DNA from: Xanthomonas sp. AM6
Lineage (GTDB): Bacteria > Pseudomonadota > Gammaproteobacteria > Xanthomonadales > Xanthomonadaceae
Direction: 5' to 3'
Assembly: GCF_025665335.1 (NCBI RefSeq)
Contig: NZ_CP106869.1
Coordinates: 3,994,501 to 4,058,500 of the forward strand
Length of the DNA: 64,000 nt
Shown piece after piece: positions 9,282 to 17,304 of the stretch. A program made the position numbers and the translations under genes. How positions within the stretch are numbered: position 1 is the stretch's first letter; every line of letters starts with the position of its first letter. The notes under the pieces were generated by a model. That model was not told the DNA's origin. It searched no databases and saw nothing but the letters and a program-made list of their open reading frames with translations.

Positions 9282-10466
9282 TCAGTCCTGACGATCGGCC
9301 GCCACGTCAAAGACTTGGCGCAGATAGGCCAGGTAGGCCGGGTCGTCGCACAGGGTCTTGCCCGGCGAATCGCTGAGCTTGGCCACCGGCTGGCCGTTGC
9401 AGCGGACCATCTTGATCACGATCTGCAGCGGCGCCGGCCCCAGGTCGTTGGTCAGGTGCGTGCCGACGCCGAAGGCGAGCATGCAGCGATCGCGGAAATG
9501 CGCGTACAGCCGCATCACCTTGTCGATGTCCAGGCCGTCGCTGAACACCAGGGTCTTGCTGCGCGGGTCCACCCGGTGCTGCTGCAGGTGCGCCAGCACG
9601 CGCTCGCCCCATTCGAACGGGTCGCCGGAATCGTGGCGCATGCCGTCGAACAGCTTGCAGAAATACAGGTCGAAGTCGCGCAGGAACGCCTCCAGCCCGA
9701 CCACGTCGGACAGGGCGATGCCCAGGTCGCCGCGGTACTCGCGCGCCCACGACTCCAGCGCGGCCGCCTGCGAATCGCGCAGCCGCGGGCCCAGCGCCTG
9801 GAACGCCTGCAGGTATTCGTGGGCCATCGTGCCCAGCGGGGTCAGCCCGTAGCGCCAGGCGAAGTACACGTTGCTGGTGCCGACGAACTGCGCGCCCAGG
9901 GTCTGCTGCAGCACCGGCAGCAGCTCGCCGTGCCAGGCCCGCGAATAGCGGCGGCGGGTGCCGTAGTCGGCGATCGCGCAACCGCCGTAGCCGCCGCTGT
10001 CGCGCAGCAGCGCGATCTTGGCCTGCAGCCGGCGCAGGCCCTCGGCATGGTCGTCGCCGCCGGTGTTGCGGAACCAGACCTCGTTGATGATCGCCAGCAG
10101 CGGCACCTCGAACAGGATGGTGTGCAGCCACGGCCCGCGGATGCGCAGCTCGATCTCGCCCGGCACCGTGGCCGAGGCGTGCAGCTGCAGGTACTTGCGG
10201 TCCAGGTGGAACAGCGCCAGGAAATCGGCGAAGTCGGGCTTGATGAAACGCAGGCCGCGCAGGTAGTCCAGCTCCTCGGCGCGGAAGCGCAGCGCGCACA
10301 GCGCGTCGATCTCGGCCGAGATCTGCTCCAGGAACTGCGCCAGGTCGATGCCCGGTGTGCGGCACTTGAAGCGGTATTCCACCTGCGCGCCGGGATGCTG
10401 GTGCAGCACCGCCTGCATCATCGTGAACTTGTACAGGTCGGTGTCGAGCAGCGAATCGATGATCAT
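9282..10466 (-). CDS. pncB: Nicotinate phosphoribosyltransferase
   Basis: 394 residues from the ATG at 10466 ([20 protein letters not shown]); an in-frame ATG at 10484 would add six residues. It converts nicotinate and PRPP to nicotinate mononucleotide in the cytosolic Preiss-Handler NAD salvage pathway. Signatures include the N-terminal [21 protein letters not shown], the GTMAHE histidine that is phosphorylated in the family, [12 protein letters not shown], and the VFSDGLD phosphate-binding region. Length is standard. It separates the two polysaccharide operons but has no evident link to them. A REP-like inverted pair lies just upstream. Confidence 0.95.
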   Translation of the reverse strand: MIIDSLLDTDLYKFTMMQAVLHQHPGAQVEYRFKCRTPGIDLAQFLEQISAEIDALCALRFRAEELDYLRGLRFIKPDFADFLALFHLDRKYLQLHASATVPGEIELRIRGPWLHTILFEVPLLAIINEVWFRNTGGDDHAEGLRRLQAKIALLRDSGGYGGCAIADYGTRRRYSRAWHGELLPVLQQTLGAQFVGTSNVYFAWRYGLTPLGTMAHEYLQAFQALGPRLRDSQAAALESWAREYRGDLGIALSDVVGLEAFLRDFDLYFCKLFDGMRHDSGDPFEWGERVLAHLQQHRVDPRSKTLVFSDGLDIDKVMRLYAHFRDRCMLAFGVGTHLTNDLGPAPLQIVIKMVRCNGQPVAKLSDSPGKTLCDDPAYLAYLRQVFDVAADRQD

Positions 10467-10504
10467 CGCGGCATTATGCGCCACCGCGTCAGCGGCTCGC
10501 CCTC

Positions 10505-10573
10505 GTAGGAGCGGCTTCAGCCGCGACGGGCGCCACGGCGATGCCTGTCGTGGCTGAAGCGGCTCCCGCAGGA
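10505..10573. repeat. REP-like inverted pair (GTAGGAGCGGCTTCAGCC core)
   Basis: A GTAGGAGCGGCTTCAGCCGC unit at 10505 is followed by its inverted partner from about 10547 (GTCGTGGCTGAAGCGGCTCC), making a long imperfect hairpin between pncB and the glycosidase gene. The same core recurs at 20828, 20994, 22885, 23015, 23138, 46098, 61009 and 62702. Such extragenic palindromes are common in xanthomonads and pseudomonads; here the element could act as a transcript boundary between two minus-strand genes. Confidence 0.85.
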
Positions 10574-10577
10574 AGCG

Positions 10578-11573
10578 TCAGCGCGCGGCGCCACGCGCCA
10601 GCACCGCCTGCGCCGGCTTGTGCTGCACGGTGAAATCGCTGTCGTGCGCGCCGCCCGCGTCCGGATCGGTGTACCAGCACCACAGCGCGATGCCGGCGAT
10701 GCGCCGTTCGCCGAGCACGCGCCGCCAGTCCTGCAGCACCTGCGCCTGCAAGGCGGTGTCCACCGCGGCGCTGCGCTGCTCGGGACTTTCCCAGGGCGCG
10801 GCCAGGCTGCCGCGCGCCGAGCGCAGCCCCAGTTCCGCCACCCACACCGGACGCCCGCTGCGCGCGCCTAGCGCCTGCACCCGCTCGGCCGCCGCGCGCA
10901 TCTGCGCCAGCCGCTGCGCCGGCGACGACGACAGCGCCGGGTACAGGCTGGTGCCGACGAAGTCGAAGCGGTCCCAGTAGCCGAAGCGCTCGGCCTGTTC
11001 CAGGCCGTCGGCCACGTAGCCGAGCGGGCCGCGGTAGGCCTCGCGTACCGCCGCCACCAGCGCCGGCCACTGCGGCGCGTCCTGCAGGCCGCGCAATTCG
11101 GTGCCGACGATCAAGGCCTCTGCCCGCTCTTCGGCGGCGACCTGCGCCAGCTGCAGCAGCGCGCGCCGGTAGGCGGCGAACCAGGCCGCGCGATCGGCCG
11201 GCGCGGCGTCGCCGGCCCAATGGCCCGGGATCCACAGGTGCACCTTCAGCACCGGCTGCAGGCCGGCCGCGCGCATCTGCCGCAGCCCGGCGCGCACCTG
11301 TTCCACGCTGCTGTCGCTGCCCAGCACCGGATCGTCGGACTGCGGCGTGGCCTGCCAGACGAAGGCGACCAGCAGCGCGCGTTCGGCGCCGGCGGCAGCC
11401 AGCTGCCGCAGCGAGCGCTGCGCCGCGGCGCTACCCCACGGCGCCTGCGCCGACACCTTGACGTTGGCGCCCATCCACGGCGTAGATGCCGGCGCGGGCG
11501 TGGCCGCGCCGCAGCCGCACGCGCTCATCGCGAACAGCAGGCCGGCCAGCCATCTCACGGCAATCGACGCCAT
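10578..11573 (-). CDS. Exported GH-A clan glycoside hydrolase (GH113-like)
   Basis: 331 residues. An N-terminal signal sequence with an imperfect lipobox (LLFAMSAC) suggests a periplasmic or lipid-anchored protein. The rest reads as a TIM barrel: the first strand has WMGANVKV, the probable acid/base is Glu159 in IVGTEL at the end of strand 4, and the probable nucleophile is Glu247 in PVWVAELG near strand 7. These are the paired glutamates of clan GH-A; overall it is closest in feel to GH113 endo-mannanase-like enzymes, though the substrate is not readable. Its start overlaps the end of the upstream membrane-protein gene by 19 bp. In this operon it may trim or release the polymer, the role BcsZ plays for cellulose. 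Confidence 0.75.
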   Translation of the reverse strand: MASIAVRWLAGLLFAMSACGCGAATPAPASTPWMGANVKVSAQAPWGSAAAQRSLRQLAAAGAERALLVAFVWQATPQSDDPVLGSDSSVEQVRAGLRQMRAAGLQPVLKVHLWIPGHWAGDAAPADRAAWFAAYRRALLQLAQVAAEERAEALIVGTELRGLQDAPQWPALVAAVREAYRGPLGYVADGLEQAERFGYWDRFDFVGTSLYPALSSSPAQRLAQMRAAAERVQALGARSGRPVWVAELGLRSARGSLAAPWESPEQRSAAVDTALQAQVLQDWRRVLGERRIAGIALWCWYTDPDAGGAHDSDFTVQHKPAQAVLARGAAR

Positions 11574-13069
11574 ACCCGGTAGGTCCCTTGTCGGTAGACC
11601 AGACTGTAGCCCGGCAGGCCCTGCTGCCACAGCTGCGGCAGGCGCCGGTTGACGCCGTCCAGGGCACCGGCCCGGCTCGCCGGGTCGGCCACCACCACCT
11701 GCGCCGGCATCTGCCGCGGGTCGTCCAGCGCGCGCTTGTAGCGCGGGTCGAACGGCAGGACGAGGCCTTGCGCGTCGCCACGCGCCACGATCACCGCGTA
11801 GCCGGCGCGATCGTCGAGCAGGGTCGGCAGCCGCGCTTCGGCCAGCCAGGCGCCCAGCCGCGCTTCGTCCGGATGCCGCGGCGCCACCGGCGCGCGCAGC
11901 GCCGCGGCCCAGTCGCGGGTGGTCGAGGCCGCGGTTCGGGCGATGACCCAGCCGCTGGCGATCGCGCCGAGCAGCAGCAGCGCCAATGCCAGCCAACGCA
12001 GCTCGCGGCGCACGTCGCCCAGCACCAGCGCCGTCGGCACCACCATCAGCGCCAGGAAATCCAGCGGCTGCGCGCTGAAGCGCGCCCACGCCGCCAGCGT
12101 GCCGGCGCCGATCACGGTGACGGTCGCCACCAGCACGCAGCGCCAGGTGCTGGTCAGGCGCGTGCGCCGCACCAGCAACAGCAGCGGCGTGGTGACCAGG
12201 CCGGCCAACGCCAGGTACAGCGGCGGCCACCACGGCCGCGCCAGCGCCTGCTGCAGCCACGGCTGCAGCGCGGCCTGCGCATAGCTGCCGCGGAACGCCG
12301 AATGTTGATCGCGCACGAACAGCAGCGCGTCGCCGAAGAACAGGTAGTTCAGGTACATCCAGGTCGCGACCGCGAACAGGAACGGCAGGTAGCAGACCAG
12401 GTAGAACGACAGCGGCGCGCGCCGCAGCATGCCCTGCGGCGCGATCAGGCCCAGCCACGGCGCCATCGCCACGGCCAGGAAGCAGGCGCGCTCGTCGACG
12501 AAGAACAGCAGGCACAGGCCCAGCGCCAGGCGCAGGTAGGCGAAGGCTTCCGGATCGCCGCGCAGATGGCGCAGCGCGCGGCAGGTCAGGTAGAACACCA
12601 GCAGGCCCAGGCCCTGGTTGTTGCCCGACAGCGTCGGCCACAGGAAGAACGGCTGCAGCACCAGCGCCGCGCACAGGCCCCAGGCCCAGGCGCGGCCCAG
12701 GCCGGCGGCGAGATCGCGCCACAGCAGCGTCACCAGCGCCGCGCCGGCAAGCACGTCCGCCAGGTACGGCAGCAACGGCGTGGACAGCCCCGGCACGCTG
12801 CCGATCAACAGGCCCAGGTACAGCGAGGCCTGCGCGTAGAGGAAACCGAGATACTCGGTGCGGAAGCCGGCCGCGTCGCGCAACAGCAACAGCTTGGCGT
12901 ACTGCGCCATCGCGTCGTCGCTCATGTAGCCGTGCGCGAGCAGCCGGTGGCACAGCAGCGCCAGCAGCGCGGCGGTGGCCACGAACACCGGCACGCCGCG
13001 GTAGCGGCGCGGCGTCTCAATCGTCGAGTGCGGCGCGGCGCTCTTCGGCCATGTGCTTGCTGATGCCAT
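11555..13069 (-). CDS. Polytopic membrane protein, GT-C-like
   Basis: 504 residues with about ten or more hydrophobic segments followed by a soluble C-terminal part of some 130 residues (from about TTRDWAAALRAP). After the first membrane helix it has MSDDAMAQYA (Asp51-Asp52), the position and type of the acidic pair found in GT-C glycosyltransferases that use lipid-linked sugar donors. That suggests transfer of a sugar on the periplasmic face, but no family name can be assigned with confidence. The start overlaps the preceding glycosyltransferase gene by 53 bp; a later start is possible. It is tightly coupled to the glycosidase downstream, so it belongs to the same polysaccharide operon. Confidence 0.7.
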   Translation of the reverse strand: MASASTWPKSAAPHSTIETPRRYRGVPVFVATAALLALLCHRLLAHGYMSDDAMAQYAKLLLLRDAAGFRTEYLGFLYAQASLYLGLLIGSVPGLSTPLLPYLADVLAGAALVTLLWRDLAAGLGRAWAWGLCAALVLQPFFLWPTLSGNNQGLGLLVFYLTCRALRHLRGDPEAFAYLRLALGLCLLFFVDERACFLAVAMAPWLGLIAPQGMLRRAPLSFYLVCYLPFLFAVATWMYLNYLFFGDALLFVRDQHSAFRGSYAQAALQPWLQQALARPWWPPLYLALAGLVTTPLLLLVRRTRLTSTWRCVLVATVTVIGAGTLAAWARFSAQPLDFLALMVVPTALVLGDVRRELRWLALALLLLGAIASGWVIARTAASTTRDWAAALRAPVAPRHPDEARLGAWLAEARLPTLLDDRAGYAVIVARGDAQGLVLPFDPRYKRALDDPRQMPAQVVVADPASRAGALDGVNRRLPQLWQQGLPGYSLVYRQGTYRVWRRLP

Positions 13070-14951
13070 GGGTGGTCTTTTCCCAGTAGAACGGATTGCG
13101 GATGAGCTGCCAAAGCCCCTTGTAGGCGGCGATCGATTGCAGCAGCCAGTACAGCGGCACGGTCAGCGCGTACGGCGCAAGCCGGAAGTAGTCGCGCTTG
13201 AACGCGGCCACCAGTGTCATGTAGATCAGGAAGCCGTTGCCCAGCAGCAGGTTGAGCAGGCTCAGGTACAGCAGCGCGGGCGGGAACACCGGATCGAACG
13301 CGCGCGTGCCGGTCAGCGCCCAGACGCCGTAGACCAGCCACATCGGCGGCGCGATCAAGGCGGTGAAGAAGGTGCCGCCGACGAAGAACTGGAAGCCCCA
13401 GAAGCCGCGGAAACCGACCGAGCGGTACAGCTGCAGCGGATCGCGCATGTGCACCAGCCAGGTCTGCATGTAGCCCTTGAGCCAGCGCGAGCGCTGCCGG
13501 ATCCAGTTGGGGACGCTGACGTTGGCTTCCTCGAACGTGGTCGAGTTGACCACGCTGACCCGGTAGCCCTGCTGGGTCAGGCGCACCCCCAGGTCGGCGT
13601 CCTCGGTGACGTTGTACGGGTCCCAGGCGTGGACCTTGCGCAGGATGTCCAGGCGGAAATGGTTGGAGGTGCCGCCCAGCGGGATCGGGATGCGCAGGGT
13701 TTCCAGCGCCGGCAGGTAGAAGTCGAACCACAGCGTGTATTCCAGCGTGAACATGCGCGTGAGCCAGTTCTCGTCGGCGTTGTAGTAGTTCAGCCGCGCC
13801 TGGATGCAGGCCACGTCGGCCGGCGACTTGCGGAACGCGGCGACCGCACGCTTGAGCTGGTCCGGCTCCGGCTTGTCCTCGGCGTCGTAGATGGTGAGCA
13901 TCTGCCCGCGCGCGAACTGCAGCGCGTAGTTGCACGCCTTCGGCTTGGTCTTGGGCTGCGACGGCGGCACCCGGATGATCTCGAAGAACGCCTCCAGGCC
14001 CAGCGCCTTGGCCGCCTCGATGGTCTCGATGTCGTCGGCCTCCAGCACCAGCTTCACGTCCAGCTTGGAGGTCGGGTAGTCGAGCCGGCGCAAGGCGTTG
14101 GCAAGGATCGGCAGCACGTCCGGTTCCTTGTACATCGGCACCAGCACGGTGTAGACCGGCAGGTCCTCGTCGTCGAGCGCGGCCACTTCCGCATCGGTGA
14201 CCTTGATGTCGATGCGGCGGCGCGCGCCCAGCCAGGCCAGCGTGAACTTGAGCAGGAACGTCGCCATGAAGGCGATACCGATCACGCCGTTGATCGCGAC
14301 CAGCGTCGGCACCGGCCAGATCGCCAGCGCCAGCAGCAACAGCGCCGCCAGCGTGCACAGCGACCCCACCTGCCTGCGCGTGACCACCTGCTTGGCCGAA
14401 TGCTCAGGCGCATGCTCGGCGAGCAGGTTCAGCGCGTCGTGGGTGAGCTGCGCATCGGCCTGCTGCTGCAGGCCCCACACGATGTCGAACTTGGAGGTGC
14501 CGACGAAGCGCACGTCCGCGCCGTACAGGTTGCGCGCCCAGGCGAAGGTCTCCGGGCCGGGGTCGGCCACCGCCAGCACCAGCCGGCCCTCTTCGCGGCG
14601 CCATGGCAGCACCAGGCGCTGCGCGTACTCGGCCAGCCGCTGCGGCTCGAACAGCGCCGGGTCGATCGGCTGCTGCATCAGGTTGACGAAGTTCAATCCG
14701 AAATGCGCGGACAGCACCGTATAGAAACGCAGCGCGGTGACCCCGCGCTGCGCCAGCACCACGTCGCCCAGGCGCGAACGCCAACGCGCCTGCAGCGCCA
14801 GCGCGTCCTGCAGCTGCGCCGCGTCGATGACCCCGGCCTCGACCAGCGCGGTGCCGATCGGGGTCTGCCAGCCGCGCGGCTCGGGCACGCTGCCGAGCGG
14901 GCCGATCGCGTCGCCAGTGGCGCTTGCCGCAGCGCCGTTCACCGCCGCCAC
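13017..14951 (-). CDS. Processive GT2 polysaccharide synthase with MshEN-like N-terminus (NfrB-like)
   Basis: About 644 residues. Residues 25-165 resemble the MshEN/GSPII_E N-terminal fold: PIGTALVEAGVIDAAQL, then RSRLGDVVLAQRG, then VNLMQQPIDPALFEP and VLPWRREEGRLVLAVADP. MshEN domains often bind c-di-GMP. Two membrane helices follow (about 197-240), then a GT2 domain with the complete processive motif set: EADD 304-307, DAED 356-359, TED 449-451 and RQRSRW 485-490, then three or four C-terminal helices. E. coli NfrB combines the same two modules and is a c-di-GMP-controlled exopolysaccharide synthase. Start is uncertain: GTG codons at 14951 and 14942 lie 2 and 11 nt after the upstream stop. 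First enzyme of a four-gene operon. Confidence 0.8.
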   Translation of the reverse strand: MAAVNGAAASATGDAIGPLGSVPEPRGWQTPIGTALVEAGVIDAAQLQDALALQARWRSRLGDVVLAQRGVTALRFYTVLSAHFGLNFVNLMQQPIDPALFEPQRLAEYAQRLVLPWRREEGRLVLAVADPGPETFAWARNLYGADVRFVGTSKFDIVWGLQQQADAQLTHDALNLLAEHAPEHSAKQVVTRRQVGSLCTLAALLLLALAIWPVPTLVAINGVIGIAFMATFLLKFTLAWLGARRRIDIKVTDAEVAALDDEDLPVYTVLVPMYKEPDVLPILANALRRLDYPTSKLDVKLVLEADDIETIEAAKALGLEAFFEIIRVPPSQPKTKPKACNYALQFARGQMLTIYDAEDKPEPDQLKRAVAAFRKSPADVACIQARLNYYNADENWLTRMFTLEYTLWFDFYLPALETLRIPIPLGGTSNHFRLDILRKVHAWDPYNVTEDADLGVRLTQQGYRVSVVNSTTFEEANVSVPNWIRQRSRWLKGYMQTWLVHMRDPLQLYRSVGFRGFWGFQFFVGGTFFTALIAPPMWLVYGVWALTGTRAFDPVFPPALLYLSLLNLLLGNGFLIYMTLVAAFKRDYFRLAPYALTVPLYWLLQSIAAYKGLWQLIRNPFYWEKTTHGISKHMAEERRAALDD

Positions 14952-14953
14952 CG

Positions 14954-15859
14954 CTAGAACCGCCACCAGGCGGCCACGAACGGGCCGCCGGCGCCGCCGG
15001 TGTTGCGCCCGGCCACCGGCTGCTGGTAGCCGAGCTGCACCTGGGTGCCGCCGGGCAGCGTGTGCAGCAGCGAGGCCTGCAGCTTGGTCAGGTCGTAGTT
15101 GTTGCCGCGGATCGGGGTGCCGGGCGCATAGACCGGATTGGGCCCGTTGCCGTTGCCCAGGCCCTGGATCACGTTGAGTTCGCCGATCAGCATCCAGCGC
15201 GGCGCCAATGCCAGGCCGCTGCTGATGTCCAGCCGCGCCTCGTCGGCGGAATCGCCGCCGCGCAGGCGCACCGCCGCGCCGAGGTCCACGTAGCCGTCGC
15301 GGCTGCCGGCCCGGTAGCCGCGGCCGACGCTGTAGCGCAGCTCGGCGCCGTAGTCGCCCTGCCCCAGCGCCGGGCGGTCGCGGTCGTCGGCGCCCTGCCG
15401 GCCGTAGCCGGGGAGCAGCGCCAGCACCTGCACCGCGCCCTGCCAGGGGCCGTCGCGGCCATCCGGGTCCAGGCGGTAGCGCAGGCCGATTTCCTGGTCG
15501 GCCCAGCCGGTCGTGTGCTGGTTGCCGTAGCCGCTGTCGTTGCGATAGCCGACCTTGCTGAAATAGAAGTTGCCGACCATGGTCAGGTCGGCGCTCAGCC
15601 CGTACTCGGCATAGAGGTTCAGCTGGTCCTGGCGGCTGCGCCCGGCATCGGGGAAATTCTGGCTCTGGCCGTGGCTGTTGTAGACCGCGCCGCCGTCGCT
15701 GTGGCTGGCCTTGAGGATCGCCAGCGCGGCGCCCTCGTCCTGTACCCAGGCGCCGGCGAAGCACGGTCCGGCCGTTACCGCGGCCAGGCCCAGGGCCAGT
15801 GCCGACAGCGCGCGTGCGCGCCGGCCCGGCCGCGGCCGCACGCAACCAGCATTCGCCAT
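14954..15859 (-). CDS. Outer-membrane beta-barrel protein of the exopolysaccharide operon
   Basis: 301 residues from the ATG at 15859; the frame stays open to 15922. The basic N-terminus plus hydrophobic stretch ends in a signal-peptide site (AGPCFAGA). The mature protein is full of alternating aromatic strands (LNLYAEYGL, MVGNFYFSKVG, EIGLRYRLD, YGAELRYSVG) and ends in WWRF, the C-terminal aromatic expected of an outer-membrane barrel. I cannot assign a named family. Being the first gene of an operon with a processive synthase, it is the natural candidate for the export pore, although no TPR region like that of BcsC or NfrA is present. The stop is only 2 nt from the first possible synthase start. 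Confidence 0.7.
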   Translation of the reverse strand: MANAGCVRPRPGRRARALSALALGLAAVTAGPCFAGAWVQDEGAALAILKASHSDGGAVYNSHGQSQNFPDAGRSRQDQLNLYAEYGLSADLTMVGNFYFSKVGYRNDSGYGNQHTTGWADQEIGLRYRLDPDGRDGPWQGAVQVLALLPGYGRQGADDRDRPALGQGDYGAELRYSVGRGYRAGSRDGYVDLGAAVRLRGGDSADEARLDISSGLALAPRWMLIGELNVIQGLGNGNGPNPVYAPGTPIRGNNYDLTKLQASLLHTLPGGTQVQLGYQQPVAGRNTGGAGGPFVAAWWRF

Positions 15860-16010
15860 GGAAAGGGATGCCGCACATGCGTGCGACCACGAGCGCGCAC
15901 GCTCGCCGTAGGGCTGGTTCATCGCTGTTGTTTCCTGGTGGGGGCCCCTGGAACAGGGAGCAGGAAACGATCCCGGTTCCGGAATCGCGACTGGAACGTA
16001 GCACCTTTTC

Positions 16011-16030
16011 TGCGTGCTTCACATCACGCA
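16011..16030. promoter_or_regulatory. Possible Clp/CRP-type operator
   Basis: A perfect palindrome with 6-bp arms, TGCGTG-N8-CACGCA, lies about 155 bp upstream of the outer-membrane protein start. Read on the CRP grid it is CGTGC-N6-TCACG against the consensus TGTGA-N6-TCACA: 3/5 in one half, 4/5 in the other. Xanthomonas Clp is a CRP homologue released from DNA by c-di-GMP. Site quality is moderate and the assignment is inference. Confidence 0.35.
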
Positions 16031-16093
16031 ATAAATGAACTGCTCATCACGCATACAGCCTGAGGCGGCGCATGCACCAGCCTGGTGCTGCGT

Positions 16094-16939
16094 TCAGCCG
16101 GGACGGCGCCAGCACAGCCTGGCGAAGGTCACCCAGGCATGCAGCCAGATCACCGCCCACACCGCCGCGCGCACCGGCGCGCTGCGCGCGGGCGCCTCGA
16201 ACTTGCGGAAATAGCGCCACAGCCCGCGGTGCTTGTGCCACTCCACGAACCATGGCCGCTTGCGGCTGGACACCCCGCGCACGTGCAGCACGCGCAGGCC
16301 GTTGGCCACCGCCACCGTGGCCCCGGCCTGGCGCGCGCGGCGGCACAGGTCCAGGTCCTCGGCATGCAGCCGGTAGCCGGCGTCCCAGCCGCCGATGCGG
16401 TCGAACAGCGCGCGCGGCAACAGCATCAGCGCGCCGGAGATCGCGTCCACGCGCTGCAGCGGCTGCGCCGGATCGGCCGCAACCGCCAGCCGCGAGCCGG
16501 CCAGCGGATGCCGCAGCATCGCCGCGAAGTCCGGATCGCGGCGGCGCACCGCCGCGTCGGCGCGGCCGTGCTCGTCCACCTGCTCCACGCCGAGCAGCGC
16601 ATCGCCGAGCGCGGCGACCTGCGCGCGCAGCAGCGCCAGCGTGTCGGCCTCCACCAGCAGGTCCGGATTGACGAAGGCCAGCCACGGCGCATCGCTGGCC
16701 GCCGCGCCCTGGTTGCAGGCGGTGGCGAAGCCGGGATTGTCGGGATTGGCGATGAAGCGCACCCGCCGGTCCTCCAGCGCGTGGCGCTGCACGATCGCCA
16801 GGGTGTCGTCGCGCGAGGCGTTGTCGACCACGCGGATCTGCGCGACCTGCGCCGCCGCGCGCAGCCGCTGCAGGCAGGCGTCGATGGTGCTGCCGCTCTC
16901 GTAGGTCACCACCACCACGGCCATCTGCTGTTCGCTCAT
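16094..16939 (-). CDS. Family 2 glycosyltransferase (rhamnosyltransferase-like)
   Basis: 281 residues from the ATG at 16939; the longer frame upstream looks non-coding. Typical non-processive GT2: VVVVTYESGSTIDACL, VVDNASRDDT, NPGFATACNQG, and the donor-binding FVNPDLLVEAD; a later HAEDLDLCRRARQAG segment supplies the catalytic acid. No membrane helices except a weak hydrophobic segment near the C-terminus (VWAVIWLHAWVTFARLC). Such enzymes add single sugars to O-antigen or other surface glycans. It is 155 bp from the translated part of the exopolysaccharide operon on the same strand, separated by the likely promoter region, so membership in that pathway is possible but not shown. Confidence 0.8.
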   Translation of the reverse strand: MSEQQMAVVVVTYESGSTIDACLQRLRAAAQVAQIRVVDNASRDDTLAIVQRHALEDRRVRFIANPDNPGFATACNQGAAASDAPWLAFVNPDLLVEADTLALLRAQVAALGDALLGVEQVDEHGRADAAVRRRDPDFAAMLRHPLAGSRLAVAADPAQPLQRVDAISGALMLLPRALFDRIGGWDAGYRLHAEDLDLCRRARQAGATVAVANGLRVLHVRGVSSRKRPWFVEWHKHRGLWRYFRKFEAPARSAPVRAAVWAVIWLHAWVTFARLCWRRPG

Positions 16940-17304
16940 GCGCCGATTATCCGGGCAAAGCGCTGTGCGCAGAAGGCGCCGTGCCTGCGCGGCCGGCGAA
17001 CGCGGCGCGCCTGCGCCGCCGGCAGCGCGCGCGAACGCGGTAGAATCGCCCGTCCCACGTCCTTCGCGGTGTAGATGACGGCTAGCGCCCACTACGGCGC
17101 GCTGCCGCCAGGATCGCTACGCATCGGCCGCCCCCTGCGGTGGCCGTGCATGCAGACGCCCCGGCAGCGCCGCCCTGCGACCGACCTCGCCGTCGGCCGC
17201 CGCCGCAGGACCCCGCGACACTGGTCTAGACCAACTCCCGAACGCGCCTCGACGGTCGCGCATCGCCACACCGTCGCTGCGGACCTGCGCCCAGGGCAGG
17301 CGCG
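16940..17304. other. Divergent intergenic region with no gene
   Basis: This 365-bp gap lies between the minus-strand glycosyltransferase and the plus-strand kinase. I see no credible ORF, and no TPP or cobalamin riboswitch core (no CTGAGA box, no conserved GCCACTG box in context). The one clear signal is the palindrome at 17222-17233. Confidence 0.6.
17222..17233. promoter_or_regulatory. HutC/DasR-type GntR operator
   Basis: TGGTCTAGACCA is a perfect 12-bp palindrome containing GTCTAGAC, which fits the GT-N-TA-N-AC pattern of HutC-subfamily GntR regulators (DasR, NagR and YvoA sites read TGGTCTAGACCA). It sits 72 bp before the kinase start, a suitable place for a repressor. A GntR regulator with a UTRA domain, the HutC hallmark, is encoded 4.8 kb downstream. 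That it binds here is inference. Confidence 0.55.

Noticed and set aside
17040-17304. Possible TPP or cobalamin riboswitch before the kinase/receptor genes
   Set aside because: Searched by eye for the TPP core (CTGAGA, then GAACCTGA) and the B12 box; neither is present. The palindrome at 17222 explains the region better.
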